39,464 bases of DNA from Candidatus Amesbacteria bacterium RIFCSPLOWO2_01_FULL_49_25 (GCA_001773725.1 MEXP01000003.1:26781-66244); one strand, 5' to 3'. Numbered from the stretch's first letter, positions 9,114-18,969 are shown. The notes: generated by a model not told the origin, from the sequence alone. Made by a program: numbers and translations.

Positions 9114-9801
9114 AATCATCGCTACTCCAGGCATACCTTAGCAAACACCATATGGCTTTCAACCCATCTCGCCAACTAATTTTTTTCCCTTCGGCATAAC
9201 TTCTCCCCGAGTAAGAAATCCCCACTTCGTAAATTCTGCACCCCATCTTGGCAACTTTTACGGTAAATTCGGGTTCAAAGCCGAATCTCTTCTCTCTGAT
9301 ATCCAATTTCTTTGCCACATCTTTTGAAAACGCCTTATAACAAGTTTCCATGTCCGTTAAGTTCAGATTAGTAAGTACGTTCGTCAAAAGCGTCAATATC
9401 AAATTTCCCACATAGTGCCAAAAATACATCACCCGATGTGGTCTGGCGCTTAATAACCTGGACCCAAATACCACATCAGCTCGCCCTTTAGTAATTGGTT
9501 CCAACAGCAATTTATATTCCTGCGGATCATACTCCAAGTCGGCATCCTGAATAACTACTACGTCCCCCGCGGCCATCTTCAAAGCGTCTCTAATCGCAGC
9601 ACCCTTTCCTTCATTCTTTCTCTTATCAATTATTCTCAAATTTTTGATTTTTAAACCACGAACCTTGCTTCCGGTTCCATCCATCGAACCATCGTTTACG
9701 ACTATAATTTCTTTTTTTATCTTTACTTTCGCCACCCTTCGGATTATCTCCTCCACGGTCCTTTCCTCGTTGTACACTGGTATAATTACAGACAGTTTCA
9801 T
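9076..9801 (-). CDS. GT2 glycosyltransferase, dolichol/polyprenol-phosphate mannosyltransferase (DPM1)-like
   Basis: MKLSVIIPVYNEERTVEEIIRRV...VNDGSMDGT...KNEGKGAAIRDAL...QDADLEYDPQEY...VFGSRLL. Confidence 0.9.
   Translation of the reverse strand: MKLSVIIPVYNEERTVEEIIRRVAKVKIKKEIIVVNDGSMDGTGSKVRGLKIKNLRIIDKRKNEGKGAAIRDALKMAAGDVVVIQDADLEYDPQEYKLLLEPITKGRADVVFGSRLLSARPHRVMYFWHYVGNLILTLLTNVLTNLNLTDMETCYKAFSKDVAKKLDIREKRFGFEPEFTVKVAKMGCRIYEVGISYSGRSYAEGKKISWRDGLKAIWCLLRYAWSSDDFNTPGEGVRGYS
9778..9786 (+). promoter_or_regulatory. Extended -10 (TGGTATAAT) upstream of the GT4 gene at 9804, inside the divergent gene
   Basis: TGG at 9778-9780 followed by TATAAT at 9781-9786; 17 nt before ATG 9804. 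Confidence 0.5.
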
Positions 9802-9803
9802 AA

Positions 9804-10709
9804 ATGGTCAAAGTCGCAATCTTAAGTCAATATTGGGGCCAAGTATACCGCGGTGCCGAGGTTTTTGCCCAGGAACTTTCCACTCGTCTTCCCGCCAAAA
9901 TTTACAAAAACGCCTCGGCCAAGCTTGATCCGACTACTCAAGTGATTATTTCCACCAACGGTCGGCTGGACGTATATCTCGCCAAAGCCTGGTGCCTGGC
10001 ACATCATGCCAAGTTAATCGTCTCCGCCCAATCTGGCCCCGGCTTGGACGACCGCCTCAATTTATACGCCTTTCCCGACACCTTCGTTGCCCTTACCGGC
10101 AATCAGGTAGCCTGGGCCAAAAAAATCAACCCCTTCGTCAAAACGACCATTATTCCCAACGGAGTAGATTTGGCCAAATTTTCTCCACCTATTTCTCGCA
10201 AACGGTCCTTAACCATTTTAAATGTTGCCGCTCTCGAACCCGGCAAGCGCCAGGAATTGTTAATCCGCGCGGCCGCTAAAATAAAAAACTGCTCCTTAAT
10301 TTTGGTTGGAAAGGGGAGTAAATATGATTATCTCAATTCACTTGGCCAACAATTTCTCCCCAGCAGGTTCAAGATTCTTGATTACCCTCATGATCACATG
10401 CCAGCCATTTATCAAAAAGCGACTATTTTTTCTTATCCTACAGTTCCTTGGGAATCTTTTGGCATAGTCTTGCTTGAAGCCATGGCCGCCGGTTTGCCTG
10501 TGGTAGCCACAAATGATCCTATCCGTCGCGAAATCATCGGCGATGCCGGCATTCTTGTGGACCCCCAGGACACCGAGCAGTACTCACAAGCCTTGCAAAA
10601 GGCTCTATCATCAAATTGGGGAGACAAACCTCGCCGTCAAGCTGAGAAATTTTCCTGGGATAGCGTTGCTCAAAAATATGATCGACTTGTCCGTAGCTAT
10701 TATCGCTAG
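9804..10709 (+). CDS. Glycosyltransferase family 4
   Basis: IIPNGVDLAKF, LNVAALEPGKRQELLIRAA, PWESFGIVLLEAMAAGLPVVATNDPIRREIIG. Confidence 0.92.
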   Translation: MVKVAILSQYWGQVYRGAEVFAQELSTRLPAKIYKNASAKLDPTTQVIISTNGRLDVYLAKAWCLAHHAKLIVSAQSGPGLDDRLNLYAFPDTFVALTGNQVAWAKKINPFVKTTIIPNGVDLAKFSPPISRKRSLTILNVAALEPGKRQELLIRAAAKIKNCSLILVGKGSKYDYLNSLGQQFLPSRFKILDYPHDHMPAIYQKATIFSYPTVPWESFGIVLLEAMAAGLPVVATNDPIRREIIGDAGILVDPQDTEQYSQALQKALSSNWGDKPRRQAEKFSWDSVAQKYDRLVRSYYR

Positions 10710-11331
10710 AGATCGGGCCAGCATTCTACCCCAATGTCTGAACACAGCCAGAAAATTATCTGACGACGTGGTAATTATTACGAATGCCGACCACAATTTT
10801 GTCAATTATTCAGACCAAAAAGCCTTTGCCACTACCAGGTGCAAATACGATTGGATTCTGTCTCTAGACTCCGACGAGTATCTCTCTCCCGAGTTGATTC
10901 AGGAAATCAAACGACTCGATTTCTCTTACACCGCTTATTCCATTCCCCGGCTGAATTACATATTTGGTAAACCGATTTATCACACAAATTGGGAACCCTC
11001 CAGCGACACTCATGTTTGGTTGTACAACAAGACAAAAGCTCGTTGGGTCGGCGAAGTCCACGAAGAAGTCGAGGTAAACGGCCAGATTGGGAAACTAAGA
11101 AATTACAAAATTCATCGAAATTATCAATCTGTCGAAGAGTTTTTAATCAAGATGAACGGATACACATCGCTGGAGTCAAACTTTATCAATCCAGCTTACG
11201 ACTTTCTTCGTCGTTTTGTGTGGCATCTCGGATTTCTGGACGGCTGGCATGGGTTGTTTTTAAGTTATCTTATGATGATTTACCATACAACAACTTGGGT
11301 AAAACTATGGCAAAAGAAAAACTTTTCTTAA
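10678..11331 (+). CDS. Glycosyltransferase family 2, WaaE/KdtX-like
   Basis: MIDLSVAIIARDRASILPQCLNTARKLSDDVVII...WILSLDSDEYLSPEL...WVGEVHEEVEVNG...IHRNYQSVEEFLIKMNGYTSLES. Confidence 0.85.
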   Translation: MIDLSVAIIARDRASILPQCLNTARKLSDDVVIITNADHNFVNYSDQKAFATTRCKYDWILSLDSDEYLSPELIQEIKRLDFSYTAYSIPRLNYIFGKPIYHTNWEPSSDTHVWLYNKTKARWVGEVHEEVEVNGQIGKLRNYKIHRNYQSVEEFLIKMNGYTSLESNFINPAYDFLRRFVWHLGFLDGWHGLFLSYLMMIYHTTTWVKLWQKKNFS

Positions 11332-12671
11332 TTTTCGTTCTTGTTTTTGGACTTGGTCTTAGGTTAATTAATCTCAATCAAAGTTTCTGGTTGGACGAAA
11401 CTTCACAAGCCCACCTCTCTTCTTTGTCTCTATTTCAAATCTGGTCAGGTAGGGGAGGGGATTTCCACCCACCTCTGTTTTATTTTTTAGCCCATTTCTG
11501 GATGCAATTTAGCCGCTCGGAAACATGGCTCCGTCTCCTCCCTGTCTCATTTGGTGCTGCCAATATATACGTCGTATATATTTTCGCCAGAAAGCACTTT
11601 TCACAAGGGTTACTTACATCCTTTTTGTTTGCTATTGCACCGTTTCATATCTACTACTCTCAGGAATTCCGTTCCTACTCCCTCCTCTGCCTTTTGGGCA
11701 CCCTAGCTATGTACTTTCTTCTCTCCAAAAAATTCTCCTCATTAGCCCTAACGAACCTTCTCCTTTTGTATACGCATTATTCATCTGTATTTCTACTACT
11801 ATCTCAAGTTGTATATTTGGTTATATATGAAAGAAAATCGCTATCCAAATACACAATTCAAAATTTACTATTCATACTTCTCTATTTACCCTGGTTACCC
11901 CAGTTTCTGAGCCAGCTCAAAGCCGGCACCTCCATCGACGTTTACCTTCCTGGCTGGCGTGACGTTTTGAGTATTTCCCCGCTCAAGGCACTCCCCGTCT
12001 TGATCTTTAAACTGGTAGCCGGGCGCATCACTATCTTATCTCGCCCTCTTTATGGAATTTATATTGCTTTTGTGTTTGGAGTAGTTTTTGCGGCTCTGTA
12101 TTTAGCCAAAAGTTTACATAAACGCTTCCTTTTCGTTTGGATATTCGTTCCGGTTTTTACCATGATGGCCGTCTCACTTTTTCTCCCTCAAACCCAGCCA
12201 TTTAGGTTAATCTATGTTCTTCCGGCCTTAGTATTTCTCTTCTCCTCCGCTATCTCGAGATACCCCAAAATGTTTCTGACTTTCTTTTTCTACATTTTCA
12301 TTTTTGGCAGTCTGCTTTACTTTACCCGACCGCGTTTACAAAGAGAACAATGGCGCCAAGCCATAACCTTTCTTCAGTCGCAAAACCTTCCGGTTCTTGT
12401 CAAATTTGCTGATAAATTTGCTCCTTTTTATTGGTACTCTCCCTCTCTCGCTATTACCCCGGTTATCTCTTCATACCCCGCGAAACCGGACCAAGTTGCC
12501 AATATCTTGTCCCAAATTACTTCACCCCAGGTGTTATTACTGCAATATTTGACCGATCTTACAGACCCTGATCGTCAAGTAGACATAAATTTGCAGGGCT
12601 TGGGTTACCAAAACACACGCACTTACAACTTCGAAGGTGTCGGTTTTATTGAAAAATATCAGCGCCCATGA
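11307..12671 (+). CDS. GT39/ArnT-like membrane glycosyltransferase
   Basis: LGLRLINLNQSFWLDETSQAHLSSLSL...GGDFHPPLFYFLAHFWMQF...RLLPVSFGAANIYVVYIFARK; start at ATG 11307 inside the listed ORF. Confidence 0.87.
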   Translation: MAKEKLFLIFVLVFGLGLRLINLNQSFWLDETSQAHLSSLSLFQIWSGRGGDFHPPLFYFLAHFWMQFSRSETWLRLLPVSFGAANIYVVYIFARKHFSQGLLTSFLFAIAPFHIYYSQEFRSYSLLCLLGTLAMYFLLSKKFSSLALTNLLLLYTHYSSVFLLLSQVVYLVIYERKSLSKYTIQNLLFILLYLPWLPQFLSQLKAGTSIDVYLPGWRDVLSISPLKALPVLIFKLVAGRITILSRPLYGIYIAFVFGVVFAALYLAKSLHKRFLFVWIFVPVFTMMAVSLFLPQTQPFRLIYVLPALVFLFSSAISRYPKMFLTFFFYIFIFGSLLYFTRPRLQREQWRQAITFLQSQNLPVLVKFADKFAPFYWYSPSLAITPVISSYPAKPDQVANILSQITSPQVLLLQYLTDLTDPDRQVDINLQGLGYQNTRTYNFEGVGFIEKYQRP

Positions 12672-13939
12672 TTATATTTACAATTCTCATTCACTTACTT
12701 GTCCTCTGGTCTTTAAAGTTTTATTCTTATCCCGAGTTCTATATTTACCCCTATCTCAAATCGTTAAGTTGGCAGCCGTATTCTCAAATAATTGACCATC
12801 ATTTTCCGGGTCTTTTTTTACTGCCCATAAATTTTCGCTCATTAGGCCTTACTGATCCGATTTCATTCAAACTACTTCTTTTGATCACTGTCGTCGTTCA
12901 ATCTGTCCTAATTTTTAAAATTACTCGCTCTCGCATGGCTGTGGCACTATTTGCTGTCTGGCAGCCCTTTTTTGCGGGCAACCATCTCTGGGTTGATACA
13001 TTCTTGTCCCTCTTCATCCTATCTGCTTTTTATCTCTTCAGTTCGGGAAGCTTCTGGTTAGCCGGTCTTGTCCTCGGGGTGGGCGTAATCTTCAAACAAA
13101 GTCTAATTATACCTATCGCATTTATCAGCCTATTATTAATAGTTCATCGAACCGTTCGGGTATTTGAGTTTACCATACTTGCTTTCCTGCCCCTATTGGC
13201 GCTTCTCGTGGGTTATTCTTACTCCGGAATTCTTCCTGATTTTTGGTACTGGACAATTACTTTCAACTCGATTTATCCGCGGTTGGCCGGTCTTTGGCCC
13301 CGCACCCCGGATCTTATTAAGCTAGCTCTGCCTTCTGCTTTACTTCTAATTGCCCTCTACCGATCGCGGCAAAGTCGTTTGGTTAAAAACGCAGCCATGT
13401 GGCTAATCTTCTCATCGACAGGTGTCTTTCCCCGATTTAATTTTATTCATCTTCAACCCATAGTTCCTTTTTTGGCCATTATCCTCAGCCGGATAAGCCA
13501 TCGCCCCCTTCGAACCGGAGTCTTATTAGTTAGCTTGCTCTGGTCGGGTTATTTTCTCTCACGCCAACTTGGTCCGACAAATTATGCATTCTTTGATGCT
13601 CAAACCCTAAACATATCCTCCAAGTTGACTCAACTGACACAAAAAGGGGAACCCGTGTTTATTCTCGGTGCTCAACCCCACATCTACGTTCTTTCTCAAA
13701 CTGTTCCCGCCGGATCTCTGTTCTCATTCTCTCTTCCCTGGCTTATGCCTCAAGTTCAAGATCGGCTTTTAGCCAATCTTGTCCTTCGTCCTCCGCACTA
13801 CGCCTTAGTAGACACTGCCAGTTCGGTAGATGGCCGCCCTCTCAGCGAGTACGCTCCCCGCCTGCTAAACTATATTCAATCGGATTATTTGCCAATTTAT
13901 AGGTCAGGTTCCCTGGTTTTATATGAAAGTCGGAATTGA
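12668..13939 (+). CDS. Multi-pass membrane protein, GT-C-type glycosyltransferase-like
   Basis: Multiple TM helices, ends in a soluble extracytoplasmic segment similar in layout to the adjacent GT39-like protein; ATGA overlap with the upstream gene. Confidence 0.6.
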   Translation: MIIFTILIHLLVLWSLKFYSYPEFYIYPYLKSLSWQPYSQIIDHHFPGLFLLPINFRSLGLTDPISFKLLLLITVVVQSVLIFKITRSRMAVALFAVWQPFFAGNHLWVDTFLSLFILSAFYLFSSGSFWLAGLVLGVGVIFKQSLIIPIAFISLLLIVHRTVRVFEFTILAFLPLLALLVGYSYSGILPDFWYWTITFNSIYPRLAGLWPRTPDLIKLALPSALLLIALYRSRQSRLVKNAAMWLIFSSTGVFPRFNFIHLQPIVPFLAIILSRISHRPLRTGVLLVSLLWSGYFLSRQLGPTNYAFFDAQTLNISSKLTQLTQKGEPVFILGAQPHIYVLSQTVPAGSLFSFSLPWLMPQVQDRLLANLVLRPPHYALVDTASSVDGRPLSEYAPRLLNYIQSDYLPIYRSGSLVLYESRN

Positions 13940-14939
13940 CGTTTCTCAAAGCATCTACGGCACCGGTGTATCAGACTACACAATTGACTTGGTTAGTCAC
14001 CTTCCCCAATCCGCCCTTTTCGGGTATTCATTACGTCGCCAGTCAGATTTGCGCCGGCTTTTCCCGACTTCCAAAATCTATCCTTTTCCCCCAGTTGCCA
14101 TGCATTACTTGTGGAATAAATTACATATTCTTACACCAGAAACTCTCATTGGTCCCATCGATGTCTATCATTCCTCTGATTGGGCCCAAGCCCCTTCTGG
14201 CGCTAAAAAAGTGACCACAGTTCACGATCTGGCCCCGTTTTTGTATTCTCAAGAAACTTCTTCTCAAATTATTTCGGTTCACACCGCCCGAATGAAATGG
14301 GTAGTCAAAGAATGCGACGCCATCATTTGCGTTTCCCGAAATACGGAATCGGATTTGCACCACCTTTTTCCCTCCACAGTCTCTCGCACCATAGTCATCC
14401 CCGAAGCCCTCCCTTCCCGCTTTCTTCTCAAGCCTGCTAGCTATAAGATGAAAGCTAAAAGTTATCTGCTGGCAATCGGCACTCGTCAACCTAGAAAAAA
14501 CATTCTCCGCCTCATCTCGGCCTTCTTAAAGTATAGTCCAACCGAAAAATTAGTCATCATCGGCGAAAATTCTCTATCTCTGTCTCAGCCTTCTATTACC
14601 TTCACTGGGTATGTGTCTGATCAAAGTTTAGTAAACTATTTAGCAAACGCAGTCTGCTTTATCTATCCTTCGATTTACGAGGGCTTCGGTTTGCCAATCT
14701 TAGGCGCTTTTCATCATAAAATCCCCGTCGCATGCTCCGATATTCCGGTCTTTCATGAAACTGCCGGTACCGCCGCCCTTTATTTCGACCCCCTCTCCGA
14801 AAAATCTATCGCCGCCGGTATTTCAGACGCAATTAATAGTAAAACTAAGTTGGTAAAACTCGGCACCCGGCAATTAAACAAATATAGTTGGCAAAAAACC
14901 GCCGAGGAAACCATGAAAGTATATCAATCATTATGCTAA
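13923..14939 (+). CDS. Glycosyltransferase family 4
   Basis: MKVGIDVSQSIYGTGVSDYTIDLV, VTTVHDLAPFLY, IYPSIYEGFGLPILGAFHHKIPVACSDIPVFHE. Confidence 0.9.
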   Translation: MKVGIDVSQSIYGTGVSDYTIDLVSHLPQSALFGYSLRRQSDLRRLFPTSKIYPFPPVAMHYLWNKLHILTPETLIGPIDVYHSSDWAQAPSGAKKVTTVHDLAPFLYSQETSSQIISVHTARMKWVVKECDAIICVSRNTESDLHHLFPSTVSRTIVIPEALPSRFLLKPASYKMKAKSYLLAIGTRQPRKNILRLISAFLKYSPTEKLVIIGENSLSLSQPSITFTGYVSDQSLVNYLANAVCFIYPSIYEGFGLPILGAFHHKIPVACSDIPVFHETAGTAALYFDPLSEKSIAAGISDAINSKTKLVKLGTRQLNKYSWQKTAEETMKVYQSLC

Positions 14940-16033
14940 TCGGAATTGATGCCAATGAGGCCAATTTGACTCGCAACAGAGTGGGGATTAACCAATACAC
15001 TTTCGGCTTACTGCATGCTCTTTACCATCTCAAATCCTCACACAAATTCGTCATTTATCTCAAGACTCCACTCCTGGAGGATTTACCCGAAGCCAAACCA
15101 TATTGGCAATACCGGGTGATTCCGTTCTCCAAACTCTGGACTCAAACCCGCCTGCCATTTGATCTATATACCCACCACCCCAAACCAGACGTTTTTTTCA
15201 GTCTGACCCACTATGCTCCCCGCTGGTCACCTACCCCTACCGTCGTGGCCATTATGGATTTGGGATTTTTACAAACTCCCGAGCAGTTTACGGCTCGTGA
15301 CTTTAATCAATTAAAGTATTGGACCGAGTATTCGGTCAAACAAGCAGCTCGTATCATCACCATCTCCGAACACTCCAAAAAAGATATTATTTCGGCCTAT
15401 CACATCAACCCCGCCAGCATTACAGTTACATATCCCGGTTATGACCAAAAATTATTTAAGCCTACCCACAATCCAGAAGTGCTCAAGAAGTACAAAATAA
15501 CCGAGCCATATTTTTTATTTCTAAGTAGTCTCAAACCCAGTAAAAACGTGGAAGGCCTAATTCACGTCTTCTCCAAGCTAAAAGCTAACAACTATCAGCT
15601 AGTCATCTCCGGCAAAAAAGCCTGGCTTTATGACCAGATATTTGCTGAGGTTAAAAAATTGAAACTTGAAAACCGTGTTATTTTTACCGGCTTCGTTGAA
15701 GAAACCGAAGTTCCCGTTCTCATGACCCACGCCGAGGCCTTCGTTATGCCCAGTTTTTACGAGGGTTTTGGCATCCCGGTTTTGGAAGCCATGGCCTGCG
15801 GCACACCCGTCGTCATTTCCAAAGTTGCTTCCCTTCCCGAGGTCGCCGGCCCCGCCGGGATATATGTGAATCCACATGATTCAGGATCCATAGCCTCCGG
15901 CTTGCAAACCGCCATCGGTCCCAAGCGCTCCGACTTTATCAAGCTCGGTTTAAACCAAGCCCAAAAGTTCTCCTGGTCAGTCTGCGCCTTCCAAACACTG
16001 AAAGTTTTAGAAATGTGCGTTTTGCACTCCTAG
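14933..16033 (+). CDS. Glycosyltransferase family 4
   Basis: MLIGIDANEANLTRNRVGINQYTFGLL, SKKDIISAYHINPASITVTYPGYD, MPSFYEGFGIPVLEAMACGTPVVISKVASLPEVAG. Confidence 0.92.
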   Translation: MLIGIDANEANLTRNRVGINQYTFGLLHALYHLKSSHKFVIYLKTPLLEDLPEAKPYWQYRVIPFSKLWTQTRLPFDLYTHHPKPDVFFSLTHYAPRWSPTPTVVAIMDLGFLQTPEQFTARDFNQLKYWTEYSVKQAARIITISEHSKKDIISAYHINPASITVTYPGYDQKLFKPTHNPEVLKKYKITEPYFLFLSSLKPSKNVEGLIHVFSKLKANNYQLVISGKKAWLYDQIFAEVKKLKLENRVIFTGFVEETEVPVLMTHAEAFVMPSFYEGFGIPVLEAMACGTPVVISKVASLPEVAGPAGIYVNPHDSGSIASGLQTAIGPKRSDFIKLGLNQAQKFSWSVCAFQTLKVLEMCVLHS

Positions 16034-16522
16034 ATCTCTTAACAAATCTATAATCTCTCCGTGAGTTACGATTCCGACTTTAAATTCAGGCCCAATTTTC
16101 GGCTTCAAAGAAGAGACATCGCAAGTCTCGACACAAACTAGCTCCAACCCCGAATTTGCAGGCAATCCCGGGTATAATCTGCATATTTTCCAGTACCAGT
16201 ATATATCTCCACGACCAAAGACACTGGCCCACTGATTTTCTGGCCCAATAGTTGCCCATTGAACTTCATAAGCCCGCAGTCTCCTAAACGACCACTTTTC
16301 CATCAAATCCATATCTGCTTGTGACAAGGGAACCATCCGTCTTGGTAATAAGCCTGCACAGCCGTTTTCCAAAATTCGGTCCAGAGTTTCTTTTAAATGA
16401 GCCAATTCCTCAATTTCGGCGTCAGTCTTGTAGAGAGGATGAGTCCGGTTGGGTAATCTGAGTAAACCCTCTTCAAAGCTTCTCGGCCCTACACCAAACT
16501 CTAACACCGGTGAATCGATCAT
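16007..16522 (-). CDS. Hypothetical protein (unknown family)
   Basis: Uninterrupted ORF, coding-like composition, TGCTATCAT -10-like box 8 nt before ATG 16522; no recognised domain. Confidence 0.6.
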   Translation of the reverse strand: MIDSPVLEFGVGPRSFEEGLLRLPNRTHPLYKTDAEIEELAHLKETLDRILENGCAGLLPRRMVPLSQADMDLMEKWSFRRLRAYEVQWATIGPENQWASVFGRGDIYWYWKICRLYPGLPANSGLELVCVETCDVSSLKPKIGPEFKVGIVTHGEIIDLLRDLGVQNAHF

Positions 16523-16593
16523 TAGTCGGAATGATAGCACATTAAATTGCCAATGGATTCGAAATGGATTAAGATTTAGCTTGAATCCAAAGT

Positions 16594-17229
16594 ATGTATT
16601 CCGAAAACATTCATTTTTCCCGCGCGGGTATCAAATTCACCGACAAGCACGGAAGGGAATTGAGCGTAAATGAGGCCTTTTCCAAAGCTTTCGTCCGTTT
16701 CCACAACTGGCTTGCCGACTTTGGTCTGATGCTGGTACATTTGATCAACGACAATATTCCCTCCCATTCGCTTCGCAATGCAGTTTTTCGATTAGCCGGC
16801 GGACAAATTGGCAATTCGGTTGTTCACATGAGCGCTCGTTTCTTTTCCCCTTCAGGGATCAAAATAGGGGACGACACGATTGTAGGATATAGGGCTTTTT
16901 TAGACGGCCGGGATAAACTGGTCATCGGCAGCCATGTCGACATTGCCTCGGAAGTGATGATTTATAACTCCGAGCACAATCTAGACTCTCAAGATTTTCA
17001 TGCCGCACAATCGCCAGTAGAAATAGGCGACTACGTCTTCATTGGCCCAAGAGTCATTATTCTACCCGGTGTAAAAGTCGGAAAAGGCGCAGTAATCGCC
17101 GCCGGTGCAGTTGTTACCAAAGACGTTCCTGAATTCGCCATCGTTGGCGGCGTCCCCGCCAAAATTATTGGTGAAAGGGAAAACAAGGATCCTCACTACA
17201 AACTCGGTCGCGCCCGTCTCTTTCAGTAA
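16594..17229 (+). CDS. Left-handed beta-helix (hexapeptide) acyltransferase, WcaF/maltose O-acetyltransferase-like
   Basis: Hexapeptide repeats IGDDTIVGYRAFLDGRDKLVIGSHVDIAS, VFIGPRVIILPGVKVGKGAVIAAGAVVTKDVPEFAIVGGVPAKIIGER. Confidence 0.93.
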   Translation: MYSENIHFSRAGIKFTDKHGRELSVNEAFSKAFVRFHNWLADFGLMLVHLINDNIPSHSLRNAVFRLAGGQIGNSVVHMSARFFSPSGIKIGDDTIVGYRAFLDGRDKLVIGSHVDIASEVMIYNSEHNLDSQDFHAAQSPVEIGDYVFIGPRVIILPGVKVGKGAVIAAGAVVTKDVPEFAIVGGVPAKIIGERENKDPHYKLGRARLFQ

Positions 17230-17708
17230 TGAAAATTGTCGCTTTTCTACTTTGCATCTTTGCCGCTTTGTACCTCGTCTGGCCAACACCCGGTTTCCCC
17301 CCACCTCCACCCGATTCTTTTATTTCAAATGAACCCGCCGACACCGAAAGTATCTACCGGACCGCATTTTATTCCAACCTTTCCCGGGCGGAAGTTATCA
17401 ACTACTACAAAAGCCAGTGGCATTGGCCGTTTATCCGTCTCAATCACCCGCCGGAATTTTCTTTTGAATTTATACGTGATCAGACCAGGAGCAGCTGGCT
17501 GGAAGAGCTCATCCACCCCTGGAAGGATTCCCTTTATATCAACGGTTTTTACCCCACTACCCCCCAGGAGCAATTCAACTTCAATGGTCATCATTACATT
17601 AGCAAAATCACTTTACATTATTTTCCCTCATCTCCAATTACCCGTCTTACCATTTTGGCTCTGACCACAATCTCTATCTACTGGTTAGCCCGTGAATATG
17701 CTAGCTAA
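17229..17708 (+). CDS. Hypothetical protein, N-terminal and C-terminal membrane anchors
   Basis: 159 aa, hydrophobic N-terminus and C-terminus flanking a soluble Trp/Tyr-rich centre; TAATG coupling to the upstream gene. Confidence 0.6.
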   Translation: MKIVAFLLCIFAALYLVWPTPGFPPPPPDSFISNEPADTESIYRTAFYSNLSRAEVINYYKSQWHWPFIRLNHPPEFSFEFIRDQTRSSWLEELIHPWKDSLYINGFYPTTPQEQFNFNGHHYISKITLHYFPSSPITRLTILALTTISIYWLAREYAS

Positions 17709-18969
17709 ACTAATTGCTCTGCTTTTAATCGTCATACCCCTTTACCCCAAGTTCCCCATCCTTAGTGTTTCCGGAACTTTTGTTTCCGTACGTCTCGAAG
17801 ATTTTCTAATCGCCATCGTTTTTCTGATTTACATTGTAAAAAAACCATCTTTTCCATCCCCAGTTCACAAGTCATTGCTACTTTACTTGTTTATTGGTTT
17901 TACATCCGCTTTCTCGGCTATTGTTTTAACCAAGTCTGTTACCCTAAATCTCGGCATATTGCATCTCTTCCGTCGCTTAGAATACATGTCCTTGTTTTTT
18001 GTAGCTTTCTCATTTCTTAGGTCGTTGTCTCAAATTCCTTTTCTAATCCGCACCATCTTGATTACATCTTTACTGGTTGCTATTTATGGCTTGGGTCAGC
18101 AGTTTCTTAGTTTTCCTGTCATAACTACTACCAATAGTGAGTTTTCCAAAGGCCTGGCCCTCACCTTAGGTCCCAACGCCCGCATTAATTCTACTTTCGC
18201 CGGCCACTATGATTTGGCCGCCTACACAGTTTTTCCTCTTCTTTTAATCATTGGACTTTTTGCTTTACCCGCCACAAAAAAAAAGCCAATTTTGCTGATT
18301 GTCGGCGCGTTGGTATATTGGACTCTGCTCTTGTCTGCTTCCCGCGTTACCTTTGCCGCCTTTTATCTCACGACTGCAATTTTTGTTTGGATCATCGGCA
18401 AAAGAGTCTGGATTATCCCTCTAGTTCTTTTAGCCGTACTTAGCGTTTTGTTCTCTCCCCAATTGGCCGGTCGTTACCGGCAATTAATTGTTGATCAATT
18501 TTTATCATATGTTCCGGTAGCCCATGCTCAAACCGCCGTGGATCAGCAGACTCCCGATGCGCTGAAAGCTCCCCAGGCTCCTGAAGACCGCTCATTCAAC
18601 ATCCGCCTCAAGGCCGAATGGCCCAGGGCCGTTAGAGCATTTCTCAAAAACCCTGTACTTGGAACCGGATACTCTTCGGTAGGTTTAGCCACCGACAACG
18701 ACTATCTGCGCTCCCTCGCCGAATCCGGAATTCTGGGCCTGCTGGCCTTTCTCCTTATTATCATCCGTTTTTTCAAAACCTCACTACCTCATATAATTAA
18801 CTTTCATCTCACTCTTGAATCAATTTTTATTCTTTCCGCCACCTTGGCGCTTTTCAGCCTGCTTCTCAATGCTCTATTTATCGACGTTTTCGAAGCATCC
18901 AAAATAGCTTTGTTAACTTGGCTCACTCTCGGCCTTGCCGAAAAGACTAAAATCCTCATCAAATCATGA
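17698..18969 (+). CDS. O-antigen ligase/polymerase-like (Wzy_C family) membrane protein
   Basis: Polytopic; NIRLKAEWPRAVRAFLKNPVLGTGYSSVGLATDNDYLRSLAESGILGLLAFLLII is the typical Wzy_C/WaaL signature region. Confidence 0.85.
   Translation: MLAKLIALLLIVIPLYPKFPILSVSGTFVSVRLEDFLIAIVFLIYIVKKPSFPSPVHKSLLLYLFIGFTSAFSAIVLTKSVTLNLGILHLFRRLEYMSLFFVAFSFLRSLSQIPFLIRTILITSLLVAIYGLGQQFLSFPVITTTNSEFSKGLALTLGPNARINSTFAGHYDLAAYTVFPLLLIIGLFALPATKKKPILLIVGALVYWTLLLSASRVTFAAFYLTTAIFVWIIGKRVWIIPLVLLAVLSVLFSPQLAGRYRQLIVDQFLSYVPVAHAQTAVDQQTPDALKAPQAPEDRSFNIRLKAEWPRAVRAFLKNPVLGTGYSSVGLATDNDYLRSLAESGILGLLAFLLIIIRFFKTSLPHIINFHLTLESIFILSATLALFSLLLNALFIDVFEASKIALLTWLTLGLAEKTKILIKS

Noticed and set aside
14121-14489. 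122-aa minus-strand ORF 14121..14489
   Set aside because: Entirely antisense to a conserved GT4 gene; low-complexity Gly/Arg composition typical of shadow ORFs.
17236-17664. 142-aa plus-strand ORF overlapping the 159-aa ORF in another frame
   Set aside because: The frame starting at 17229 has the TAATG coupling and membrane-protein character; the alternative is Pro/Ser-rich shadow frame.
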